Shown here one piece after another: positions 10,067 to 16,696 of a stretch of 16,696 bases of DNA; positions within the stretch are counted from its first letter, which is position 1; every line of letters starts with the position of its first letter. Both the position numbers and the translations under genes were made by a program. The stretch lies in contig JAJIRX010000260.1 of NCBI GenBank assembly GCA_023853785.1, forward strand, positions 1 to 16,696, written 5' to 3'. Source of the DNA: Psilocybe azurescens (Eukaryota; Basidiomycota; Agaricomycetes; Agaricales; Agrocybaceae). The notes under the pieces are model-generated. The model saw nothing but the letters and a program-made list of their open reading frames with translations, made no database searches and was not told the origin of the DNA.

Positions 10067-10212
10067 TCACCTCTCACTGTTTTTCTGCCCCAGTTCATCA
10101 TATTGGTTGGATGAAAGTGTTGCATAATAGTCTGCTGCTATCTGATAATTGTCCTCTACCCATTTAAACAGAGCCCCAGCACTATGTATATTGGTGTACT
10201 TTGCAGTGCCCC
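10067..10212 (-). pseudogene. Fragment E: short coding-like remnant
   Basis: On the minus strand the segment reads KYTNIHSAGALFKWVEDNYQ, then IAADYYATLSSNQYDELGQ, then a TGA at 10067-10069. The composition (balanced, with aromatic and charged residues) looks like real protein, unlike the surrounding sequence. Upstream it runs directly into the TCCANTGGA word-repeat block, so the 5' part has probably been lost to or displaced by that element. It lies about 540 bp upstream of gene D on the same strand and could be a detached exon of the same locus, but no splice signals connect them. Family unknown. Confidence 0.4.
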
Positions 10213-10532
10213 CATATTCTGTTGGACTCCAACGGACTTTCACTGGACCCAGCCAATTCCAATGGACAGTCCATTGGATGTCCAATGGATTCCGTTGGAC
10301 TTGACAAAATTCCGCTACCACTCCAGTCAGAGTCTGGCCAAATTCGGTCAAAGTCCGGTCGGGTCACTTCAAGACAGAAAACAGGTGGACTGGCTGGACT
10401 GTCCAGTCCATTGGACTTCTGTTGGACTTCCAGTGGACTTCCACCGGACTCTCAGCACTTAATTAGACCAGATCCAAGAGTGCTCTGTCCAGTGGATGTC
10501 CAGTGGATGTCCAGTGGACTGTCATTGGTTTA
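10213..10532. repeat. Block of palindromic TCCANTGGA words
   Basis: The block is saturated with short palindromic words: TCCAATGGA, TCCATTGGA, GTCCAGTGGAC, TTCCAGTGGACTTCC, CCGTTGGACTT. One perfect palindrome is at 10259-10277 (CCAATGGACAGTCCATTGG). A third variant is tandem at 10488-10520 (GTCCAGTGGAT repeated). The centre (10300-10375) is less repetitive, with TCCGGTCGGG and TCTGGCC words. Any frame crossing it encodes a Trp/Pro/Leu-rich product with no motif, so I treat it as a repeat element of unknown type and not a gene. Confidence 0.7.
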
Positions 10533-10616
10533 ATTGCAGACTTGGGAGGGGAGTTAGGGACAGTAGCAGTGTTCTTGGAAGCTTTGGGAGCCATATTAAG
10601 GAAGCTAGGTCACTAG

Positions 10617-11042
10617 GATAATACTTCAATCTTATCTTTAATTCATGTAACAATGTAATATAATATATTGAAAACTATATACTACATTATTATCTACACG
10701 CCAAAAAGAAGTAAAAATATATATAAAAAAGAAAGAAAGACTAAAAAAGGGGAGCAGGAGGGTACATTAGTGGTGTTGTGGTCATTAGCCATGTTGTCGT
10801 CCGTACGTGGTCCCTGTCAAGGTGTGTCAGTGTCATGGTCGGTTGTGCCTGCCTTCTGTATGTGTCAGTGTTGTTGTCAGCTGTATGTGTTGTGGTACAC
10901 ATCATGGTACATGTCTGTACCCATCATTCATATCGTCCATATGGTTGTGGCATGCGGTCATCCTCGCCTTCTCCCTCGTTGTCCTTGTGGTCCACATTGC
11001 CCTTGTCCTGCCCTGCTTGCCCTTGCCCTTGCCCTTGCCATC
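10617..11042 (+). repeat. Direct-repeat unit, copy 1 (AT leader, purine tract, GTC-rich, CCTTGC tail)
   Basis: It starts with an AT-rich leader (AATACTTCAATCTTA, then ACAATGTAATATAATATATT and ACTATATACTACAT). A purine-rich tract (10700-10765) follows, then GGGTACATTAGTGGTGTTG, a GTC/TGT-rich segment, and a short CCCTTG run at 11008-11040. The same order recurs from 11144. Long open frames here encode Cys/Val/Leu low complexity and are not genes. Confidence 0.75.
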
Positions 11043-11143
11043 CAAGTTCATTCCAGCTTATTTCATTCAATAAGACTTTGTGAATTTCACTATGTCCAAC
11101 TTTAAATTCACATGGAATAGAATCCAATTGGATTCCAACTGGA

Positions 11144-12060
11144 ATACTTTAATCTTAGCTTAAATTTATGTGACAATGTAATATAATATATTAAAAACTA
11201 TATACTACATGATTATGTACAGGTAAAAATAAAATAAAAACATAATAAAAAAGAAAAAACAAAAAAAAGAAAGACAGAATGGAAAAAGGGGGCAGAGGGT
11301 ACATTGGTGGTGTTGTTGTCCATGTTATCGATGTCGTGGTCAGCCGTACCTGTCGTTGTATGTGTCGGTGTCACCGTCGGGTGTTGTCATCAGCCGTACC
11401 CGCCATGGTATGCATTAGTGTCGCCATCAGTGTTGTCGTTGGTGTCATCGTTGGTGTCATCGTTGGTGTTGTCCGTATGTGTCTTGGTACGCGTCACTGC
11501 TGTCTTTGGCGCATCGTGGTCATCCCTGTCGTCCTTGCTGTCGCTGTGGTGATACATGTCATCGCAGTCCATACCCATTGTGGTATGTGTCATTGTCGTT
11601 GTCTGCCGTGCCTGTCCTGGTACCCGTTGGTACCCGTTGGTACCCGTTGGTGCCTTTGTCGCAGGTCGTTGTGGTCCGCACCTGTCGCAGTATGTGTCAG
11701 TGTTGTCATCAGGTGTCGGTGTTGTTGTTGTGTGTCGTCATTGGCTCTGTCATCCTGGCCTTCTCCCTCGCCGTGGTGGTATCCATCAGTGCCGTTGTTG
11801 CAGGCTGTCCTTGTCCTTGCCCTTGCCGTCCTTGTCCTTGCCCTTGCCCTTGCCCTTGCTGTCCTTGCCCTTGCCCTTGCCCTTGCCCTTGCCCTTGCCC
11901 TTGCCCTTGCCCTTGCCCTTGCCCTTGCCCTTGTCCTCGCAGTCCTTGTTGTGGTCCTTGTCTGTGTCCTTGTTGTCACTGTCACAGTCATCCTCGTTGG
12001 TGTGGCCGTCACAGTCATTCTCGTCCTCTGTTGCGTTGGGTTGGCTTTTGCCTGGCTCTG
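11144..12060 (+). repeat. Direct-repeat unit, copy 2, expanded
   Basis: It has the same order as copy 1: AATACTTTAATCTTA leader, ACAATGTAATATAATATATT, ACTATATACTACAT, purine tract (11225-11295), GGGTACATTGGTGGTGTTG, then a much longer GTC-rich region and CCTTGC array. The GTC-rich part contains its own short arrays (TCGTTGGTGTCA at about 11436-11472; GGTACCCGTT three times at 11619-11648). The 5' edge sits next to AATCCAATTGGATTCCAACTGG (11120-11142), a relative of the word-repeat blocks. The 260-codon + strand frame across it is low-complexity and I do not call it a gene. Confidence 0.75.
11806..11936. repeat. (CCTTGC)n hexanucleotide microsatellite
   Basis: Interrupted CCTTGC/CCCTTG repeats run from about 11806 and become uninterrupted from 11863 to about 11933, roughly 12 perfect units. 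All three + strand frames stay open across it because the unit has no stop, giving Pro-Cys, Leu-Pro or Leu-Ala dipeptide repeats. The unit is not the fungal telomere repeat TTAGGG. Confidence 0.95.
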
Positions 12061-12131
12061 ACGGACGAGGGCGGTGGTGGTGGTGGAAGGAAAAAGGGTG
12101 GGGGTCGGAATCAACAACAGACCGACGTGGC

Positions 12132-13223
12132 AACATTGTTGTATCCTTGTCTGACGTCTAATTTGGTAAAGAATTTCGCTTCTTTGAGTTTGTCCAGTAG
12201 ATCGGGAATTCGTTGCAAAGGGTAAGCATTCTTTATTGTCCATTTATTTAGATATCGATAGTCCTGACAAGGTCGCAGTTTTCTGTCTTTCTTGGCTACA
12301 AAGAAAAAGGGCGATGTGATGTCCGATTCTGATTTGACGATATATCCTTTGTCCAGCATTTCTTTAAGAAATTTGTCCTGTTCGATTTGTTCTTCTGGGG
12401 TGAGGCTGTAGACTTTGCATGGTTTCGGTTTGAACGCAGGTTTCAGTTCAATTTTGTGGTCCCAAGGTCTTGAGATGGGGAATCGATCTGCTGCCTTTTT
12501 GTCAAAAAAGTCTGAGGTAGTCGTGGAGGTCTGGGGGAATAAGTTCTTCCAGAGGTTTAGCAGGTGTCCTGTTTTTGTGTTCCATTGCCAGAGTTTGTGA
12601 AGCCGTGGTTTTTGCGTTGATCCATGCCTGGTCCATTTCTTCGGAGTCTTTTGCTTCAATAAAATCTATTACCAAAGCGTTGAAGTCTTCGAGTGGGGCA
12701 TCTGTGGTGTTCATGATCGGTTCAATTTCTTCCAGTTCTTCTTTCATAGTGGTGGTGTGGATAGATTTGGAAACTCTCCATTTAACTTTTCCAGTTTCCC
12801 AATCGATGTCGGGGTTTCGTTTTTGAAGCCAAGGTAATCCTAAAATAATTTTTGTTGTCCTAGTCCAGAGACAAATAGAATTTCCTTGTTCATTCTGTTC
12901 CCGATGGTAAGATTGAGTTCTACAAAGGTAGAGATCGTTCCTTTCTTGTTGAGAGTTCTGTCCATGTTGTACACCGTGAGGTTTTTCTTCAAGGTTTTTT
13001 GTTTGAGTCCTAGCTTCCTAGCGTAGTTTTGGTCGATGAATTTTCCACCAGCTCCAGAGTCTATTAGACCCAAGGTTTCGACGATTTGTGGCCTTCCGTT
13101 TTTTATGGTAGAGAAAGAAATTGGTAGATGCATAGATTTATTCTCGAGTGTAGCCATAAATACAGAATAGATGCCTAATCGTGGAGAGACCGACATCGAT
13201 TTGGTTCTCCATTTTAAAAATCC
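12132..13223 (-). pseudogene. pol: pol fragment: protease and start of reverse transcriptase
   Basis: Pol opens in the -1 frame relative to gag around 13223. The protease shows LIDSGAGGKFID, with the catalytic DSGA at 13061-13050, then a flexible linker. RT begins at about 12480 with [13 protein letters not shown], followed by [55 protein letters not shown] and [14 protein letters not shown]. The LD is the motif A catalytic aspartate of Ty3/gypsy RT. The YxDD motif B/C region and everything beyond is missing: after NNV come five unrelated residues and a TGA. Two one-base frame slips break the frame, one in the T run at 12849-12853 (a missing base) and one near 12511. No in-frame stop was seen between them, so pol looks younger or less damaged than gag. 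The truncated product would lack polymerase activity. Confidence 0.9.
13212..13223 (-). promoter_or_regulatory. Candidate gag-pol -1 frameshift site
   Basis: On the minus strand gag ends GAT TTT TAA, and the pol frame reads GGA TTT TTA AAA across the same bases. A run of five T lets a tRNA on TTT slip back one base just as the gag stop enters the A site. It is not the canonical X XXY YYZ heptamer, and I did not establish a downstream pseudoknot. Confidence 0.45.
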
Positions 13224-14148
13224 TTGGTGTTGGTATCCTCTCCCTGGTCTCCCATTGCCAAGCTCGCTAGTTCCTCTCTCTCCTCCATGTTCAATTCCCG
13301 GATATGGGCATGAAGGTCCTTTGCTGTCCATTTCTTCTTTGGTGCTTCCTTTGGTATGAAAGGATTGTTTCTTTTCTTCAGAGGGCAATCTACAGCGAGA
13401 TGTCCTGGTTGTTTGCATCTGAAACAAGCTCCTTTTTCATGAGGCTTGTTCGTTCTTCAGTGGTCATGACGTCAACGTCCATTGCAAAGGGGTCTCTTTT
13501 TGGTGCGGATCTGGGAATGAATCGCGCGATTCGATTGAGACGGGCCTTTTATTGCCATAGCGAGTCAATAGCTTCTATCGAAAGTCATGGCTTTGTCATA
13601 CCATTCTTCGATCTTGGTGGGCCTCTTCTCGGACTGGATGATCTTCTGTACTAGCGCCCGGGTTCAGCGCTTCTTTGAACATTTCGATCAGGAGTTTGTT
13701 TGCGGTGGTGGAGTCATTAGACATCCCTGCCTCTCCAACCAGTAATTTGAACTTGGTTACTAGTTGTTCGGTGGTCAGGTTCCTTTGTCAAAGCATTTTT
13801 AATTTGTCCAATGCATCAATGTCTTCTTCTTCTGGCTTAAATGCCTTCTGGAATTCATCAATAAATTCCTTGTATGTCGGTAAGTCGATGTCCCCTGTGT
13901 CAAGGTTCAGTTTGTTCTGGACAAATTGTTGTTTCCAAACGACCGCATTCCCTTCTTGCATGTAAGAGAGAATGAATGCAATACATTTTGGTTCAGTGTC
14001 GTGAGACGTCCTTGTTGATCCCCATATAGAGGATACATTCTTGAAGGAATTTCTTGCTCTTAAACCGTTCACCGTTGAAGGGTGTAGGTTTGCTAAGAGA
14101 GAGTTCCCTTGTCTTTGGGGTGTCGATCGTCATTTGTTGGTCAACCAT
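13214..14148 (-). pseudogene. gag: gag pseudogene with CCHC zinc knuckle
   Basis: The most likely start is the ATG at 14148-14146 (MVDQQM) or the one at 14133. An open frame extends further 5' but carries a TGA at 14230-14232. Recognisable parts are KPTPFNGERF, FLQECILYMGINKDV, then CIAFILSYMQEGNAVVWKQQ (the typical retrotransposon gag core), EFIDEFQKAFKPEEED, LTTEQLVTKFKLLVGEAGM, a basic region, AMDVDVMTTEER and a CX2CX4HX4C knuckle (C-FR-C-KQPG-H-LAVD-C) at 13426-13385. Stop is TAA at 13214-13216. Damage: frame slips near 14000-14015, at 13656-13662 (CCCGGG), 13547-13550 (T run) and 13431 (G run); TGA at 13788-13790 and 13565-13567. The product would package element RNA. The real start is uncertain. 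Confidence 0.85.
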
Positions 14149-14423
14149 TTGTAGTTTGTTTGGTTCAGAGGTTTCAGAGGGTTCAGAGGTGTCGGTGAAG
14201 TATTCTTCTCCTGACGATAGTCCTGGAGTTCAGGTAGCGGGTTGAACGTCTGATGTAGGTGTTTGTTCTCCACTGTTGTCGGTGTCATAGTTTGCGGAGA
14301 AGGTTCCACGTCGAGATGTCGTGGTGTCTGGTTCAAGCTCCCGATACCGCTTGTGGATGAAGCAGTATGGTAGAGTGAGAAGCTAGTTCTTTTGTTATGA
14401 TCTCAAGTTAGAATCACCCAGTG

Positions 14424-14441
14424 TGCGTAATCTAACCACCA
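14424..14441 (-). promoter_or_regulatory. Candidate primer-binding site
   Basis: On the minus strand the LTR end TGTAAACA is followed by AT and then TGGTGGTTAGATTACGC. The leading TGG complements a tRNA CCA end and the position is right for a Ty3/gypsy primer-binding site. I could not match the rest to a particular tRNA from memory. Confidence 0.4.
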
Positions 14442-14443
14442 AT

Positions 14444-14806
14444 TGTTTACAAGAACAAGTTCAAGTTCAAGTTGAGCAGGTTAAGCAGGTTGGATTCTCA
14501 AGAACTAGCTAAAGAATACAATGGATCCTTCCTGGTATAAATACTATGAACCGTACAGCAAGTTGAAACGAGTTTGAATGTCCATCAACAGATTTATATA
14601 AGAATAGAGGAAACAAGTCAAGTGTTCATCAAAAGATGTATCATAAAAGATGGAAGTGAAAGTCCATCAGAGATATGATGGACTTTCATAGATATGATAG
14701 AAGCAGAGTTCATCAAAACATACAATGATGTATCAATGATGTGAAGGATGAAAAGAAAAAGAAAAGGAAAAGGGAAAAGAAAGAAGAAAAAAGACTTGTC
14801 GTAACA
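14444..14806 (-). repeat. Probable 5' LTR of the Ty3/gypsy element (about 363 bp)
   Basis: Read on the minus strand it would begin TGTTACGACAAG at 14806 and end CTTGTAAACA at 14444, giving the usual TG...CA ends. It lies directly 5' of the gag leader. It contains a pyrimidine-rich 5' part (the poly-purine stretch 14745-14793 on +), a TATA-like CTTATATAAATC near 14591-14602 and CAAGTT triplets near the 3' end. With only one copy in the window the boundaries cannot be confirmed by comparison. Confidence 0.65.
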
Positions 14807-14850
14807 AGTGTCTCTTTACCCGCCTGCCCAAACCCCTTTCCATTTTATAT

Positions 14851-15337
14851 ATGCGGAATGTCTGACCCACCAGATTCCCTAACAACCATCATTTATCACC
14901 ACCTCCTACCCCACCCTACTCACAACATGCATCTCTAGCGCCTTCACCCTCCATACTTCCACAAGTAACTACTGCCGAATGTGATCAAAATGCAAGTACC
15001 TGCATGTCACCAGATATAGCAACATCTAGACAGGTACTATCAGTTGCCTGGAACATTGTCAATGACACTATTTCCATCTCTGTCTCTGAACTTGATCTAT
15101 TGTTATCTTAACCCTTATCCGCTATCAATCCCAGCTCTCCTGTACTGGTGTTACCACATTGCATGTCTCAAAAAAACCACAAAAGTGCAAGGCTAAAAAA
15201 TGCTCATTTGTCAGATTCAGCAGCTCCTGCCATTGATACCATTGGTTTTGAGAGTCATGAACCAGCCTCTGCTATGGACACTACCTGTATTGAGCCACAT
15301 GAACACCATTCAAGCAAGGCCTTTACACTCCCCACAG
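14851..15337 (+). pseudogene. Fragment F: Ser/Pro-rich N-terminal coding remnant
   Basis: I do not recognise the protein. From ATG at about 14858 (MSDPPDS), and after a slip near 14880, a + strand frame reads PPPTPPYSQHASLAPSPS, CMSPDIATSRQVLSVAWNIV, SISVSELDLLLS, a TAA at 15109-15111, then AINPSSPVLVLPHCMSQKNH, LSDSAAPAIDTIGF and EHHSSKAFTLPT. The composition matches the disordered Ser/Thr/Pro-rich N-termini of many basidiomycete hypothetical proteins. The frame runs into the word-repeat block at 15338 at CCCACAG/GTACC, which could be a donor site or just the insertion point. The retrotransposon LTR ends about 50 bp upstream, pointing away, so it may have displaced the promoter. Confidence 0.45.
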
Positions 15338-15740
15338 GTACCGATTGGAACCGGTCAGATTCCAACCAGTTCCGACCGAATTTTATTTGGCAGTGTCCCT
15401 GCCAAATTAGCAGGAAAAATGTCCAAATTTTTCTGACTGGATTCTGATCGGAACCACCATTACTGATGGGAGAGTCTGGGGAGGATCTCCACTCTGGAGA
15501 GGTTCGGAGACAGAGTCTGCGTGGCAGGTTGGAGCTGGTGCTAGGATATGATAAGATTGTGTAGCTACGACATGCAAAAGTGGCTAATATGGGTCAGAAC
15601 TCCGCTTGGCGCAGTGTGCCAGCACTGCCACACCAAGTCTGACTGGAATCTGACTGAAATCCAAGTGAAATTCATCAAATTTGAAACCCAATTAGACCCA
15701 ATTCCGAGTGGAATCCAAGTGGTACCAAGTGGAACTATAT
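15338..15740. repeat. Second word-repeat block (GGAACC / GGAATCC words)
   Basis: It opens GGTACCGATTGGAACCGGTC and closes with GGAATCCAAGTGGTACCAAG. Between these are many GGAAC, GATTCC, CCAAGTGG and TCCGACC words, with a non-repetitive centre (15450-15600). The architecture resembles the 10213-10532 block, but the dominant word differs. Frames through it encode no motif. Function and classification are unknown. Confidence 0.55.
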
Positions 15741-15779
15741 TATGTCAGCATACTATTTACAGCTCAGCAAGTAATAACA

Positions 15780-16253
15780 CAAAAGTATACATAGATCTTA
15801 ACAGTTTGTGACAAATTTGGTATTGTTAGAATTGTAAAATTGAGGAGAATATGTTTATGTAATAGTTATATAAAATTAAAAATTTCTGGTAAAGAAATAA
15901 CTATTTTTCATATAAATCTGTGTTTATATAATCTAAATTTCTTAAATAAAATTGATTTTTGTATTCTATGAATTTCTATTATTGCTACACTATTAAAATA
16001 TAGCTGACAATGTGATATTCTGTTGCAAAAAGTGGTCCATAATGTCCATATATATTCAAATTTACAGTATTTTGTATATTGAACATGCTGACATAATATT
16101 CAGATGATGATATAATTACAGGTGTATTGCCCTGAATTTTATGATCATTTTGATATATAATATATGGGTATAGCTTCAGAGAAAGTGCCAGAATATATTA
16201 TTGGGTGTTGTAAAGAATAGTATATAATTCATAAAATATTGAGAATACCACAA
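15780..16253. other. Very AT-rich non-coding DNA
   Basis: About 75-80% A+T by eye, made of TATATA, AAATTT and TTATATAA words, with no open frame of note. It contrasts sharply with the preceding block. Old transposon, intergenic or organelle-derived DNA are all possible; I see no mitochondrial gene motif. Confidence 0.4.
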
Positions 16254-16330
16254 GCAATAATAGTGTAGTTGGTAAAGCATGTATAGAATTAATATATATA
16301 AAATTGTTGGTTCAATTCCTGTTGAGTGCA
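16254..16330 (+). other. Degenerate tRNA-like sequence (A and B box)
   Basis: A-box-like TAGTGTAGTTGG at 16261-16272 and B-box-like GGTTCAATTCC at 16309-16319 have correct tRNA spacing. A D-stem GTGT/GCAT pairs with wobbles. The outer stem GCAATAA/TGAGTGC pairs at 5 of 7 positions and a discriminator A follows at 16330. The T-stem is weak and the anticodon loop lacks U33, so a working tRNA is unlikely. It is better explained as a tRNA pseudogene, an organelle-like tRNA or the head of a SINE. Confidence 0.4.
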
Positions 16331-16353
16331 TTTTATAATTTCACATTTATTAC

Positions 16354-16451
16354 AAATATCATGTGACCTGAATGGATTACTTAAGAGTTTATGTAAGAAA
16401 TATTATATAATACTGACTAAGCATAAATATCATGTGATTTCAATACATTAC
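16354..16451 (+). repeat. Direct repeat pair of about 27 bp
   Basis: AAATATCATGTGA begins at 16354 and again at 16425. Each copy continues with a related 14-base tail (ACCTGAATGG.. and ATTTCAATAC..) ending ATTAC. They lie just 3' of the tRNA-like sequence. Confidence 0.7.
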
Positions 16452-16460
16452 AAGCTTTAT

Positions 16461-16696
16461 GACCCGCGCTACGCGTCGGGGGATTCGCTTTGCTCACCCC
16501 CTGTGCTTCACGGCAGGGTCAACAGCTTGCTGGGGGCGCCCCCAGACCCACTGTCGGCACCCTGCACCTCCTCATTAAAAAATAAATAATAGCAATTACA
16601 ATTATTATATCTTGGGGGAATGAGCTTCGCTCATCCCCCTTTACTATTGACACTCCATGTCTCATGAAAATAATAATAATAGCAGTCACTCTTGGG
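16461..16696. repeat. GC-rich hairpin clusters with tandem AT spacer
   Basis: Several G+C-rich palindromes lie abruptly within AT-rich DNA: GGGGG...CACCCCC at 16478-16501, the perfect palindrome TGGGGGCGCCCCCA at 16531-16544, and a hairpin at 16614-16639 with stem ATGAGC/GCTCAT extended by GGGGG/CCCCC. The spacer CTCATTAAAAAATAA...AATAGCA...TCTTGGG (16571-16618) recurs as CTCATGAAAATAA...AATAGCA...TCTTGGG (16661-16696), so the hairpin and spacer unit is tandem, about 90 bp long, and runs off the window end. Confidence 0.8.

Larger units (their letters stand above)
12132..14806 (-). mobile_element. Truncated Ty3/gypsy LTR retrotransposon (5' part)
   Basis: On the minus strand the order is LTR (14806-14444), a primer-binding-site candidate, gag with a CCHC zinc knuckle, aspartic protease (DSGA) and the N-terminal part of a Ty3/gypsy reverse transcriptase. 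Homology stops after the motif A aspartate segment at 12132. The rest of RT, RNase H, integrase and the 3' LTR are absent. The adjoining sequence from 12131 downwards is low-complexity minisatellite DNA, so the break was caused by deletion, recombination or insertion of that block. Gag carries several frameshifts and TGA stops, pol fewer. The element cannot be autonomous. The target-site duplication cannot be checked because the other end is missing. Confidence 0.9.

Noticed and set aside
10184..10533. Overlapping frames of 61-110 codons through the TCCANTGGA block
   Set aside because: They are Trp/Pro/Leu-rich translations of palindromic words on both strands; no conserved motif.
11806..11936. 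Telomere-like repeat
   Set aside because: The unit is CCTTGC, not CCCTAA/TTAGGG, and it is internal with no subtelomeric structure visible.
10668..12243. Long open frames on both strands giving Pro-Cys, Leu-Pro, Leu-Ala, Arg-Ala and Lys-Gly repeats and Cys/Val-rich peptides
   Set aside because: They come from translating GTC-rich and CCTTGC simple repeats, are open in several frames at once and have no domain or splice structure.
16461..16696. CRISPR-like array
   Set aside because: Repeats are hairpins with an AT spacer in a eukaryotic context, only about two units, and the spacers are not unique.

Overview
The window looks like a gene-poor, transposon-eroded stretch of a filamentous basidiomycete nuclear genome, most likely an Agaricomycete. 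Three things suggest this. The spliceosomal introns are short (about 38-75 nt) with GTATGT, GTGAGT or GTAAGT donors, CTAAC-like branch sites and CAG acceptors. One degraded gene resembles a protein family that I recall as being expanded in mushroom-forming fungi. A truncated Ty3/gypsy retrotransposon is also present. Base composition is AT-leaning and patchy. I found no gene that I would call confidently intact.

Layout. 1-638: AT-rich and polypyrimidine sequence with no gene. 639-1110: a fold-back (MITE-like) element with arms of about 200 bp. About 1680-3666 (-): a multi-exon hypothetical gene broken by in-frame stops and frameshifts (pseudogene A). 3667-5216: no gene recognised, + strand pyrimidine-rich. 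5217-6700 (-): a decayed member of the expanded family, with four recognisable introns (pseudogene B). About 6780-8575 (+): a Ser/Thr/Pro-rich hypothetical gene in pieces, head-to-head with B (pseudogene C). 9007-9530 (-): a small four-exon gene that a simple ORF scan misses and that is nearly intact (gene D). 10067-10212 (-): a short coding-like fragment (E).

10190-12131 is a repeat complex. It begins with a block of short palindromic TCCANTGGA words. Two direct copies of an AT-rich leader, purine tract and GTC-rich unit follow, and the second copy runs into a (CCTTGC)n hexamer tract. 12132-14806 is the 5' part of a Ty3/gypsy element on the minus strand, with LTR, gag, protease and the start of reverse transcriptase. 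It is cut off inside RT motif A, exactly where the minisatellite block begins. The LTR abuts a decayed Ser/Pro-rich coding fragment (F, about 14851-15337, +). A second word-repeat block lies at 15338-15740. From 15780 to the end the DNA is very AT-rich, with a degenerate tRNA-like sequence, short direct repeats and GC-rich hairpin clusters.

The genes do not form a pathway. The coherent theme is decay. The broken reading frames carry one-base indels in homopolymers, and most of their stops are TGA, which fits C-to-T change of CGA codons. All family calls rest on reading motifs by eye; no database search was possible.
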